Source: Streptomyces tubercidicus (GTDB lineage Bacteria; Actinomycetota; Actinomycetes; Streptomycetales; Streptomycetaceae). From it: DNA of 64,000 nt. Positions 26,379 to 34,520 of the stretch are shown here, piece by piece. A model generated the notes under the pieces. That model had not been told where the DNA came from, ran no database searches, and saw only the letters and a program-made list of their open reading frames with translations. Position 1 is the stretch's first letter. Every line of letters starts with the position of its first letter. The stretch is taken from assembly GCF_027497495.1 (NCBI RefSeq), contig NZ_CP114205.1:3596001-3660000 (forward strand), in the 5' to 3' direction. Both the position numbers and the translations under genes were made by a program.

Positions 26379-27142
26379 AGCCGACCCCCTGCGAGGGAAA
26401 CCGGCTTAGAATCGCCCGCACCGCGCGAGCGATATGCTCGGAAACTGTGGACCTTACCTGCATTGAGATTCGGCGCCTTATGCGTCACCATCTCATTTGT
26501 CTGAAGGTTGAACTCGTACGACACGATGACCTCGTCAACCTCGGTCCGATCAAGTTCACCCACCTGAACGAGAGTATCCGACTGTGGCTCGAATTCAGTA
26601 GGCACGATCAGGGTCGCGAGCCCTGCGGTTCCGGAAGCTAGTGCGAACGGCGTTGGCACGACGTACATTTTGCGGTCGCGGACCAGGATGTCTCCGTACG
26701 AGCCAAAGCCACGGAACGACTTGTTCTTATGAACGTACTCACTATCGGCATTGAGGAAGCTGCCGTGGCACACCACCAGATCTACAACTGGATACTCATC
26801 GACGCCGCGCTCTGCCTTCGGGTAGCGACCGAACACGTAGAAGACCTCACGGCCGCCGTGGTTACCGGTGGGCACCTGGGAGTTTGAGTCGTAGTCCGCC
26901 TCGCGGCCGGGAAACTCCAGGCCCTTGACCTCATACCCTTCCGGGTGATGGATGAGCCGGAAGTCCGGATAGGTGTTCCGGCCAGGATCATCGTACGAAA
27001 GCCTGCATGCCTCTATGCGGGCCTGCACCCAATTCTGAAAGTGGTACTCCTTATCACTGGCGGAGACCCGCTGAATCAAGTCACCGTCTGCCCGAGCGCG
27101 CTCGCATTCCAAAAATACCTGTTCGACCGCACTCACTGACAC
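26375..27142 (-). CDS. Putative PD-(D/E)XK restriction endonuclease
   Basis: 255 residues from GTG 27142 (or GTG 27136, which has the better-spaced GAGGG). The motif TYPDFRLIHHPEGYEVKGLEF contains an Asp, then Glu-x-Lys 12 residues later, the pattern of the PD-(D/E)XK nuclease core. A sequence-specific restriction family is not recognised. The 4-base overlap with the DNA methyltransferase, which follows it, argues for a cognate enzyme pair. The moderate GC and its place at the outer end of a mobile element suit defence cargo. Confidence 0.65.
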   Translation of the reverse strand: MSVSAVEQVFLECERARADGDLIQRVSASDKEYHFQNWVQARIEACRLSYDDPGRNTYPDFRLIHHPEGYEVKGLEFPGREADYDSNSQVPTGNHGGREVFYVFGRYPKAERGVDEYPVVDLVVCHGSFLNADSEYVHKNKSFRGFGSYGDILVRDRKMYVVPTPFALASGTAGLATLIVPTEFEPQSDTLVQVGELDRTEVDEVIVSYEFNLQTNEMVTHKAPNLNAGKVHSFRAYRSRGAGDSKPVSLAGGRL

Positions 27143-27503
27143 CCTCTGTCACCCTCTATAGCTCAACGTCCACCCTCACCGCCGTTCGCGGCGATGATGC
27201 CCCGAGGTTACAGAACAAGCACCCATGCATGGACCCGTGCCAGCAGAATCCACTCTTCGAGCCACTGAAGGGGTGCGCGAGCCTATCGGGCGAGCCAAAG
27301 GGGAGTGTCAACGCCTGACGCTGGAGGAGGAGGGCACCTGCCTGGTCGACGGCGAGAGGGCTGCTGGCTGGGATGAGAGTATTGACCTTCGGGGGAATCG
27401 GTGTAGCGCTCCCGCCTTCGGTCGGCCGTCCTCTCCTGATCAGGTGCCCATGGTCGCGCGCAGGCTCAGACGGCTTCGAACCAGAGCGTAGTCACCCGAG
27501 CGG
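27143..27503. other. Gene-free stretch upstream of the restriction-like pair
   Basis: No supported gene. Plus-strand open frames here lack ribosome sites and any known signature. It probably contains the promoter for the minus-strand pair, but no consensus stands out. Confidence 0.4.
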
Positions 27504-27950
27504 CTACAGCTCGCGAAGCGCGGTGAGGACCTGCCCCATCACGAGTGGGGTGATCTCCGGGCCACCAGCAGCAGGTCTGCTGAGCGCATCCCTCGGTTGT
27601 GTCGATACCTCGGCCCAGACGATCTTTGCTGGATGAGGCGGCTCGGGGTAATAGCCCCAGCGGGTGGCCATGGTTTGGGTCAGGAGCAGTCCTCGGCCTC
27701 CAGTGGCGTTGCTGTCGCTCGCCCGGGGCGCCGGTGGCCGAGGATCGCGGTCGCTGACCGCGACAAGAACGCCGCGGTCGGTGGGCCAGAGCCTGAGAAC
27801 GATCGTTCCGAGGGTGGTGTGTCCGGCGCTGGCGGTCGCGGTCGACATCGGTGGACGCGCGTGCCGGATCGCGTTGGTGGCCAACTCTGATACGAGGAGT
27901 CGGGCAGGGCAGCGCGATCAGGGCCACAGGACGTCCCATTCTGCCTGAGG
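27504..27950 (-). pseudogene. 5'-damaged RsbW-like ATP-binding protein
   Basis: The C-terminal two thirds of an anti-sigma-type ATPase are clear: LLVSELATNAIRHA (N-box), VAVSDRDPRPP, and GGRGLLLTQTMATRWGY. In the same frame, a TGA stops reading about 18 codons before the N-box, and the region that should supply the first helices reads as fragments in other frames. A TTG at 27884 could start a stub that lacks half of the N-box. It therefore looks broken rather than a short functional gene. Confidence 0.6.
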
Positions 27951-27999
27951 GCCATCGCCGCGATGATGTCTCGCCATAAAGGAATTCATTGTCGCCCTG

Positions 28000-28779
28000 G
28001 TGGCTGCCGTGTTCGGACTGGCCGGCACCGTCGTCGGTGCAGCTCTGTCCGCGCGGGCTGCGAAGAAGGGAGCCGTCCTCAGTGCACAAGCCACCTTGCA
28101 GCAAGTTCGCGATCAAGCCACAGTCGATCAAGCCCACTGGCTTCGGCAACAACGGCTTCAGGCGTACGAAGGCTTTTTAGCGGCCTGGGACGAGTGCCTT
28201 CGCCTCATTGACTCCGTGGGTCTGCCGGGAGACTCCGAGACGTCGGAAAACAACCCACTGAAGGAAACTGCCGGTCGCCTTACAGAACGTGCTCGAAGGA
28301 TCGACATTCTAGGACCGGCCGAGGTGGCGCAGACGGCGGAAGAGCTCGCCGACAGCATTCGGCGTGACGTGACCATAGCTACCAAGCTGGAGGAACTCAC
28401 AGAGGCAACGCTTCCGACAGCGACCGAAAGCATGACCAACGAGACAGCGCCAGCGATGGCTGCCGCCAGGGAAGCCATGCAGGAGACCAGGAGGCAGATG
28501 CGAGAGCTCGTGGCGGAGACAAACGAAAGCGGTCGACCGCTCCATGAAGACCCACGGACGGCAGAGATATTCGAGAACTTCCAAAGAGCCCAGGACGTCG
28601 CTGATGCTGCAATCGCTCGCGCGCATGGGGACGGTGACAGGATTTCCGCCTTCCTTGACCAAGCAACTGTGATCGTCGATGAACTGAAGCGCAACCAGGA
28701 AGCCCGCGCGTGCACTCGCGAGCGCTTCACGACCGCCGCGAGGCACACACTCGCCTCTGCGAGTCCACCCACTTCATAG
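28000..28779 (+). CDS. Membrane-anchored coiled-coil protein, unknown
   Basis: 259 residues from GTG 28000. An AAAGGA at 27979-27984 suggests initiation slightly earlier, at an in-frame ATT at 27988. The N-terminus is a single membrane anchor (VFGLAGTVVGAALSARAAKKG); the rest is charged and helical, with heptad-like stretches (AREAMQETRRQMRELVAE). GC is lower than in chromosomal neighbours. No family is recognised. It stands alone on the plus strand within cargo otherwise on the minus strand. Confidence 0.55.
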   Translation: MAAVFGLAGTVVGAALSARAAKKGAVLSAQATLQQVRDQATVDQAHWLRQQRLQAYEGFLAAWDECLRLIDSVGLPGDSETSENNPLKETAGRLTERARRIDILGPAEVAQTAEELADSIRRDVTIATKLEELTEATLPTATESMTNETAPAMAAAREAMQETRRQMRELVAETNESGRPLHEDPRTAEIFENFQRAQDVADAAIARAHGDGDRISAFLDQATVIVDELKRNQEARACTRERFTTAARHTLASASPPTS

Positions 28780-28942
28780 CGAAGGTCCGCAGAGTTGAGG
28801 CCGTGGCCGTCTCCCCCGAGTTGGTCCCGGTCCAACGCCGTTCCCTGCGGCTTGCACCCGGACGCCCGCCAGCGATCTGCTCTTGCAGCTCGTCGCCCCA
28901 AGAGCGCACCTGCGGCACTAGAGGCTGGCCAGTCGTCAACAG

Positions 28943-29746
28943 CTACGTGACGCTCGAACCAAGTAGCCTCCCGGCTGCCCGTTCCCGTACGGCGCTGTCT
29001 GTGCTCAGTGCGGCGTCGGCGAGCAGGTGGATGCGCCAGTACAGATGGAGTCGGCCTTCGGCCGCGGCGTCGGCCCGACTGGCGAGTGCAAGTACGGGTG
29101 TGGGGTCGTCGAGGTCGAGGCGTACGGCGAGGCGAGCAAGGTCGGACCGCTGGTCGCCGAAGATGGCCAGCTCCCAGTCGATGAGCAGACGGGAACCCGC
29201 GGGTTCCCGAAGGAGGTGGCCCGGCTGCAGATCGTGATGGAGCAGCACTGGCTGGATCGGGGTGTCGCTGGCGTCGACTTCCTGGTGGAGGCATCGGGCC
29301 ACGGCGCGTAGGGCTGGGGCGGCTGCCGCATAGGTGCGCAAGCGGTCGTGGAGGTAGCCGGTCCAGCTGCGGTGTTGTTGGGCGCCGGCGAGGCGGCCGA
29401 AGTGCGTGCCGGGGATGCGGTGGATGGCGGCCAGCGGTTCGGCGAGGTCTGCCAGGAACCGGTCGATGGGCACAGGCTTCGCGTGTAGTGCGGCCTGTGC
29501 GGTCCATGGAGGGGTGCTGCTGCCGCTGGACGCGGCGAGCAGCTGTGGACATGGGGCACGGTGGCTGGTCAGGAGCCGGAGAGCGGCGGCTTCGTTGGCG
29601 GCACGGCTCGGGTCGCCGTAGTGCTTGAGGATGTACGGCGTGGGTCCTTCCACCGACCAGACGCGGTTGGTCTGGCCGGTGGTGATTTCGCGGGCGCTGG
29701 GTGGGACGCAGCCATCGATGCCGTCCATAGCGCTGTCAGGCGACAT
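28943..29746 (-). CDS. Aminoglycoside-phosphotransferase-fold kinase (APH family)
   Basis: The start ATG 29746 overlaps the NUDIX stop by 11 bases, giving 267 residues. The catalytic loop is LLHHDLQPGHLL, where the family usual is HGDLxxxN, and the metal motif is LLIDWELA. The early lobe has YILKHYGDP with the ATP-binding lysine. The Asn-to-His change in the loop is unusual but occurs in divergent members. It is the last gene of the seven-gene cargo operon. Substrates of this fold include sugars, cyclitols and choline. Antibiotic resistance is not demonstrated. Confidence 0.75.
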   Translation of the reverse strand: MSPDSAMDGIDGCVPPSAREITTGQTNRVWSVEGPTPYILKHYGDPSRAANEAAALRLLTSHRAPCPQLLAASSGSSTPPWTAQAALHAKPVPIDRFLADLAEPLAAIHRIPGTHFGRLAGAQQHRSWTGYLHDRLRTYAAAAPALRAVARCLHQEVDASDTPIQPVLLHHDLQPGHLLREPAGSRLLIDWELAIFGDQRSDLARLAVRLDLDDPTPVLALASRADAAAEGRLHLYWRIHLLADAALSTDSAVRERAAGRLLGSSVT

Positions 29747-30218
29747 CGCCGAGGTAAGTGCCGGGGGGCTTGGGCGCCTCCGTGAGCGAGGCGATTGGCT
29801 GGCGGATGGCCTGTGGCAGCAGGTTGAGGGCAGGGACTTTGCCCAGCGGCACCCATTCCAGGCCGGTCTGCACCTCGTCCTGGGCGTGGCCGCCGAGCTG
29901 GCCGGGATCGCTGGTGGGGGTGCACAGGAAGATCGCTTCGATGCGATGGGTGTCGGCTTCGCTTTCGGGGTGGTCGTGGTTGGCGCCGATGTATTCACGG
30001 AGCCACAGCAGCCGCTCGACGGTGACGGTCAGGCCGGTTTCCTCGTCGACTTCGCGGGCGACGGCGTCGCTGAGACTCTCTCCAGGATGTTGGCCGCCTC
30101 CAGGGAGGAAGTAGCACTCCTGGTCCTCCCAGACGGCACGCATGAGGAGGACCAGGTCGTCGTGGAGGACGACGGCTTTGGCGGAGGTGCGAATTTCGGC
30201 GGTGGAGGGCTCGGTCAT
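29736..30218 (-). CDS. NUDIX hydrolase
   Basis: 160 residues with a complete Nudix box, GGGQHPGESLSDAVAREV followed by DEETG, matching Gx5Ex7REUxEExGU. The enzyme cleaves a nucleoside diphosphate linked to another group, such as an NDP-sugar. It lies 39 bases after the family 2 glycosyltransferase and overlaps the APH-like kinase. With two glycosyltransferases upstream, an NDP-sugar or a phosphorylated intermediate is the likely substrate. Confidence 0.85.
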   Translation of the reverse strand: MTEPSTAEIRTSAKAVVLHDDLVLLMRAVWEDQECYFLPGGGQHPGESLSDAVAREVDEETGLTVTVERLLWLREYIGANHDHPESEADTHRIEAIFLCTPTSDPGQLGGHAQDEVQTGLEWVPLGKVPALNLLPQAIRQPIASLTEAPKPPGTYLGDVA

Positions 30219-30257
30219 GGTTCTGGTCCAACTTCCTCTTGCGGATTGGATGGTGCT

Positions 30258-31850
30258 TCAGCGTTCAGTCTTACCGAAGGTCGTCGCGTGTCCGGTGATG
30301 CGACGGAAGATCATCCGCCAGGGGCCGGCGAGGCGGATGAACGGTTGGGCGGGGCTGCTTGCGATCAACCCTGCACGGCGGCCACGTGTGGGGCATGGAG
30401 CGGCAGCGACGCGGCAGGTCGGGGGAACGACCGCACCATGAAGGGCCGGGGCCAGCTTGATGAGTCGTGCTGTCAGGACGGGACCATGGAACAGGACTCC
30501 CGTGAGGGCAAGCGCGAAGCACAGCGGACCGGCCCACAATGCGGAGATGACCGCGGCGGCGATCAGCGGGGCGCCGGTGATCCAGGCGATCTCGTCGGCC
30601 CATTCCCGGAGCACCAGGAGCGCCTTGCCGATGCGGGTGAGGGCGCTCGGCAAGTGAGCGACGGCCTTCGCATGGCGGTCCGGTCGGGCTGACGTGAGGA
30701 AGGCGAGGGCGTGGAGGTTGGTCAGGCCGCGTGGCTCGGTATAGGGCTCGTCCAGGACAGCGACGGTGGCGGGTGCGATGTCGGCACCGAGGAGGGAGAG
30801 ACGGTGGCCGGTGCCGAGGTCCTCCATCGGTTCGGGGAATCCACCGAGGGTTCGCACGGTCGGTAAGTGGACGGTCATGCCACAGCCGACGCCGTAGATC
30901 ATGGGCCGCAGCAGCGTCCTTACGAGGCACGGGACTTGGGTGGTGGTGAGCCAATGCGTCAGGCGGATGCGGGCGAGCTCGATACCGAGTGAGCGGCGGA
31001 GCTGGTAGAGCCATTCTCCCGCCAGGAACAGGCCAGTGGCGCAGGCTGGAAAGGGGCGGCGGCCGAGCAGTGGCAGGCGCTGCTGCTGGATCAGGGCCGG
31101 CGGCCGGCCGGTGAGCGCCCTGTGGCGAGTGGCCGTCTCGGCGAAGGCGGTCAGCGTACGGACGTCCGGGATGGCGTCGGCGTCGTAGACGCAGAGAAAG
31201 GTGTTGTCCGCGTCGTTCTCGTCGTGCCAGCCGAGGGGGCTGAGGATCTCGTCGAGGCGGTCGACGGCGTGGTTGAGCTGTCCGGCCTTGCGGCCGCCGG
31301 TGTCAGGTTGGTGCAGGTGCACCAGACGCAGCCCCACGGCTGGCTGGCCTACGGCCAGGGCGGCGACGGTTTCGCGGGTCGTGGGTTCTGCGTCGTACAA
31401 CTCGGTGAGAAGGGGGAGGCGCCTCTCTTTAGGAGCAGCGTTGACCTCGTCAGCGACGTCGCCACAGCGGGCACGGGGAAATGTCCCGCGCAGTTGGGCC
31501 TCGGTGAGGCAGTTGGTGTCTGCCAGTTCCGGAAGGCGATCACGGTCGCGACGGCGGGCGTTCTCTTCTCGTTCGGTGGTGATGGCGACGACCACTGCAC
31601 GTTCTCGTGGGTAGTCGAGGGCCGTGAAGGCGGCGATCGTCTCGGGGGCAAGGGTTTGCTCGCGGAGCATGGGCAGCAGGACCACCAGCCACGGCCGGTC
31701 CTCGTCGGTCGAGACGGGGTCTCGGCGTGCGTTGCCCAGCAGGCAACGGGCGCAGAGTTCGACTGCGACGAGTGCCCAGAGCCCGCGGGCCAGCAGGAGC
31801 ACGAGCAGGACGGGAACGGCGTAGTGGAGCCACAGGTCGGCCAGCATCAT
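30258..31850 (-). CDS. Membrane family 2 glycosyltransferase
   Basis: 530 residues. An N-terminal membrane segment (YAVPVLLVLLLARGLWALV) precedes the catalytic domain with VVLLPMLREQ, FLCVYDADAIPD (the metal-binding DxD-type motif) and, later, FPEPMEDLGTGHRLSLLG. Two membrane helices near residues 425-470 follow. This is the layout of GT2 enzymes that build or export polysaccharide on the inner membrane face. The segment between residues 85 and 200 is longer than usual and charged. Its start overlaps the GT4 gene's stop (ATGA). Confidence 0.8.
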   Translation of the reverse strand: MMLADLWLHYAVPVLLVLLLARGLWALVAVELCARCLLGNARRDPVSTDEDRPWLVVLLPMLREQTLAPETIAAFTALDYPRERAVVVAITTEREENARRRDRDRLPELADTNCLTEAQLRGTFPRARCGDVADEVNAAPKERRLPLLTELYDAEPTTRETVAALAVGQPAVGLRLVHLHQPDTGGRKAGQLNHAVDRLDEILSPLGWHDENDADNTFLCVYDADAIPDVRTLTAFAETATRHRALTGRPPALIQQQRLPLLGRRPFPACATGLFLAGEWLYQLRRSLGIELARIRLTHWLTTTQVPCLVRTLLRPMIYGVGCGMTVHLPTVRTLGGFPEPMEDLGTGHRLSLLGADIAPATVAVLDEPYTEPRGLTNLHALAFLTSARPDRHAKAVAHLPSALTRIGKALLVLREWADEIAWITGAPLIAAAVISALWAGPLCFALALTGVLFHGPVLTARLIKLAPALHGAVVPPTCRVAAAPCPTRGRRAGLIASSPAQPFIRLAGPWRMIFRRITGHATTFGKTER

Positions 31851-32878
31851 CGTTCGTCCTCCAGCAGACGGTAGACGGAGCGAACTTGATCGGCGATGCG
31901 CGGCCAGGCGAAGAGCTCGGCGCGCTCCCGGGCCGCGGCACGTCGTGCAGCGTGGGCTGCGGTTCCGAGTTCGCCGATGAGGGTTTCGACGGCTTCGGCG
32001 GCGGCAGCTGCGTCACTGGGCGGTGTGAGCGAGGCGGCCGAGCCGTGGCCCGTGTAGTACGAGATGCCTCCGGTGTCGGTGGCGACTACCGGGGTTCCGC
32101 AGGCCAGGGCTTCCAGGAGGGCATTGTTGGCGGTCGCGTCCGTCAGGGGGAGGAAGACGGCCGTGGCCTGGCGGTAGAGCTGGGTGAGGGTGAGTTCGCT
32201 GATTCCTTCCAGCACGCGCACGGCCGGGTGCCAGGTGCGCTCGGCCTGGCGCGTGACGACAACCAGCTCGATGTCGTTGCCGTACCGTCGGTGGATCCGG
32301 TCGTGGGTCATGTCCAGGACGTCCCAATCGCGCAGCCACCAGCCCACGGTCAGGAGCATTGGCCGACAGCCGGTCTCTGGGCCCCCTGCCGGCGTGAAGA
32401 CGGCGGTGTCGATGCCGTGCGGGATCAGGTGCACGCGCTCCTCGGACAGGTGGTTGGCAAAGAACGCCAGCTGGTCGGGGGCGAGGGCGATGATCTGGCT
32501 TGCGCGTGTGGCGAGCCGCCGCCAGTTCGTGGTCGGCATGAAGCCGGCCAGGCGGGCGGGCGGCTGGTGATAGGTGACGGCGGTGGGGCCCAGTCGGTGG
32601 CGGGAGAACCAGAACTGCTCGTCGCCGTAGAGGATGTGGGCGGGCCCGCGCCCGGCGAGGACGCGTGCATCCGTGGCGAAGTGCTCGGCCGGGTAGAACG
32701 GCAGAGGGCAGCGGCGGCGGAGCCAGTGATGGGTGGCAGTGGCGATCTTCTGGCCGGTGATCCCTCGTGGCGCGGTGATGCGCCTGGCTTCCGGCAGGTA
32801 ATCAAGGAGCCGGTCGTAGCCCCCATGGTGACTGTGCCAGGGGACGCGGACGGCCGAGGCGATCACAGCGTGCGGCAC
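31847..32878 (-). CDS. Family 4 glycosyltransferase
   Basis: GTG 32878, after GAGGGCGGTGGCACC, gives 343 residues. The GT-B fold shows HGGYDRLLDYLP at the start, HLIPHGIDTAVFTP in the middle, and the E-x7-E donor motif in NNALLEALACGTPVVATDTG. GT4 enzymes transfer a sugar from a nucleotide donor with retention. It lies between an adenylate-kinase-like gene (16-base overlap) and the GT2 gene (4-base overlap), so expression is strictly coupled. Confidence 0.85.
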   Translation of the reverse strand: MPHAVIASAVRVPWHSHHGGYDRLLDYLPEARRITAPRGITGQKIATATHHWLRRRCPLPFYPAEHFATDARVLAGRGPAHILYGDEQFWFSRHRLGPTAVTYHQPPARLAGFMPTTNWRRLATRASQIIALAPDQLAFFANHLSEERVHLIPHGIDTAVFTPAGGPETGCRPMLLTVGWWLRDWDVLDMTHDRIHRRYGNDIELVVVTRQAERTWHPAVRVLEGISELTLTQLYRQATAVFLPLTDATANNALLEALACGTPVVATDTGGISYYTGHGSAASLTPPSDAAAAAEAVETLIGELGTAAHAARRAAARERAELFAWPRIADQVRSVYRLLEDER

Positions 32879-33438
32879 GGTGCCACCGCCCTCGTAGCTG
32901 CGGGCAGCAGACGCATGTCTCGGAGCGTCGGCGCAACTGTGGTGGACCTGGTGAGGTGCAGGACGGGCAGCCCATGGGGCTTGTTGGGGCCGAGGTGGTG
33001 GTGCCAGCGACGGCGGTGCTGGCGGTGATGGGCCGGGCCCCAGAGGAGAATCGAGTCCCGGGCAACCAGATGCCGGAACGTCTCCTGGTTGCCGGCGAAC
33101 AGCTCCTCGCCACGGGCAGCTCGCCGGAATGAGCGCTTGAGAAGCCGGGGCAGGCAGGTGCGCAAGGGGAGATCGAGCCAGATCGCCAGCTCGGCGTGGC
33201 CCAGCAGCATCTCGCCGACAGGCCCGCCGTAGTTGCCATCGGCGATCCAGGTCTCTGCGCTGAGCGCGTCCCTGGCCCGCTTCTGGAAGATCACGGTGTC
33301 GACGGGCGTCCAGCCCGCTCCCCAGAACAGGTTGTCGAGGTCCAGGTGAGGCAGTCCCATGTGTCCGGCAATCTCGGCAGCGAGGGTGGATTTCCCAGAG
33401 GCCACGGGACCTACAACGGCGATGCGTTTCGGTATCAC
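32863..33438 (-). CDS. Adenylate-kinase-like P-loop protein
   Basis: GTG 33438 follows AGGAGG and gives 191 residues. Walker A is VVGPVASGKSTLAAEIA, then LPHLDLDNLFWG, WIADGNYGG and IWLDLPL, the pattern of the shikimate/adenylate-kinase-like proteins once called topology modulators. It should phosphorylate a small molecule, but the acceptor is not predictable. It overlaps genes on both sides. Confidence 0.8.
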   Translation of the reverse strand: MIPKRIAVVGPVASGKSTLAAEIAGHMGLPHLDLDNLFWGAGWTPVDTVIFQKRARDALSAETWIADGNYGGPVGEMLLGHAELAIWLDLPLRTCLPRLLKRSFRRAARGEELFAGNQETFRHLVARDSILLWGPAHHRQHRRRWHHHLGPNKPHGLPVLHLTRSTTVAPTLRDMRLLPAATRAVAPCRTL

Positions 33439-34520
33439 GAGAGCCTCCTGGCAACGGTGTCGGCGAGGCGTTCCAGCAAGTGGGGAATGCGAACGCCGGC
33501 GGTGACCTTGAAAACCGGGACTTTCGCTACTAGGTCGTCCAGTACCTGACCGGCCTGAGCGCGCAGTCCCTCCACCGACCGGCTCTGACACGCGAACCAC
33601 GGATGGAGCCAGTCCTCGTCATACGGGGTGCAGCACGCGGCGGCCAACTCGGCACGGGCGGTTTCGCCGTGCAGCCCCTGGATGCTGAGCGGGGTGTCAT
33701 CGTCGCGAAGCCGTGGCAGAAGCACGAGGCGCAGTGGAGCGCCCTCGTGGACCTGGGCCGCGAAGGCGGCGGCGAAATCCCGCGGGGTGCAGCTCGCCTT
33801 CTGATCCGTACCGAACGTGCGAGGGAGCACCCGGTGCGGTGGCAGGGCCTCGCGCGGCGTCAGAGCGGACAGTGTGCCTCCCGCGATGCGGATGGACAGT
33901 GGGACACCGATGACGTCGGCCGCGTTCTGAGTGAGCATCGCGCGGTCGGAGGCCACCAGGTCCGCGCGGCGGTGGCAGGCGAGAGCGGCGAGCACGGTGG
34001 TCTTGCCGGCTGTGGTCGGTCCGGCGATGAGCACCCCGTTTCCGTCGATGGACGCCGCGGCGGCATGGAATGCGGTCCAGCCCCGGTCTTCGCCGCACCG
34101 CATCACGACTTCCCGGACGATGCGCAGCAGATAGCGCTCTCCGCGATGTGCATCAGGGTGGAGGACGATGTGCAGGCGCCCGGTGGAGTTGTGCGCATAG
34201 AGATGGTCCTGGCACAGGTGCGAGCGGGGATGAGGGCGCCACCAGTCCACGTCACCCACCCGCGACCGCAGGTACGGCTCGCCGCGGAACGGCTCGACGC
34301 ACCGGCTTTGCAGCGTCTGAAGGCGGGCCGTCCGGTCTGCGAACAGCTCACGATTGTGGCGGATACGGATGCTGGTCAGCCGACCACAGGGTGGAGCCGG
34401 CGCGGCCTCGGGGACGAAGCTGTGCAGGTGAGTGCGCTGTTCGACGGCGAAGTCCTGGTCCACCTCGACATCGAAGACGTGTCCGGCGAAGGTGACCGAC
34501 GTCGTCGTGGTGGTGGTCAT
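33435..34520 (-). CDS. HPr-kinase-like P-loop protein
   Basis: ATG 34520, after GGGGAGCCGCTC, gives 361 residues. The first ~150 residues, rich in charged positions, show no known domain. The P-loop is VLIAGPTTAGKTTVLAALA, followed by a second acidic motif, LVASDRAML, the layout of HprK-like kinases found in biosynthetic and transport loci rather than true HPr regulators. The true HprK tail motif is not obvious. It overlaps its neighbours by 4 bases each, so it belongs to the operon. The phosphoacceptor is unknown. Confidence 0.7.
   Translation of the reverse strand: MTTTTTTSVTFAGHVFDVEVDQDFAVEQRTHLHSFVPEAAPAPPCGRLTSIRIRHNRELFADRTARLQTLQSRCVEPFRGEPYLRSRVGDVDWWRPHPRSHLCQDHLYAHNSTGRLHIVLHPDAHRGERYLLRIVREVVMRCGEDRGWTAFHAAAASIDGNGVLIAGPTTAGKTTVLAALACHRRADLVASDRAMLTQNAADVIGVPLSIRIAGGTLSALTPREALPPHRVLPRTFGTDQKASCTPRDFAAAFAAQVHEGAPLRLVLLPRLRDDDTPLSIQGLHGETARAELAAACCTPYDEDWLHPWFACQSRSVEGLRAQAGQVLDDLVAKVPVFKVTAGVRIPHLLERLADTVARRLS

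Noticed and set aside
27225..27491. 88-codon plus-strand gene after the restriction-like pair
   Set aside because: No ribosome site, no domain and composition unlike neighbours.
28943..29746. Calling the APH-fold gene an aminoglycoside resistance gene
   Set aside because: The fold alone does not show the substrate, the catalytic loop is altered and it belongs to a sugar-type operon.
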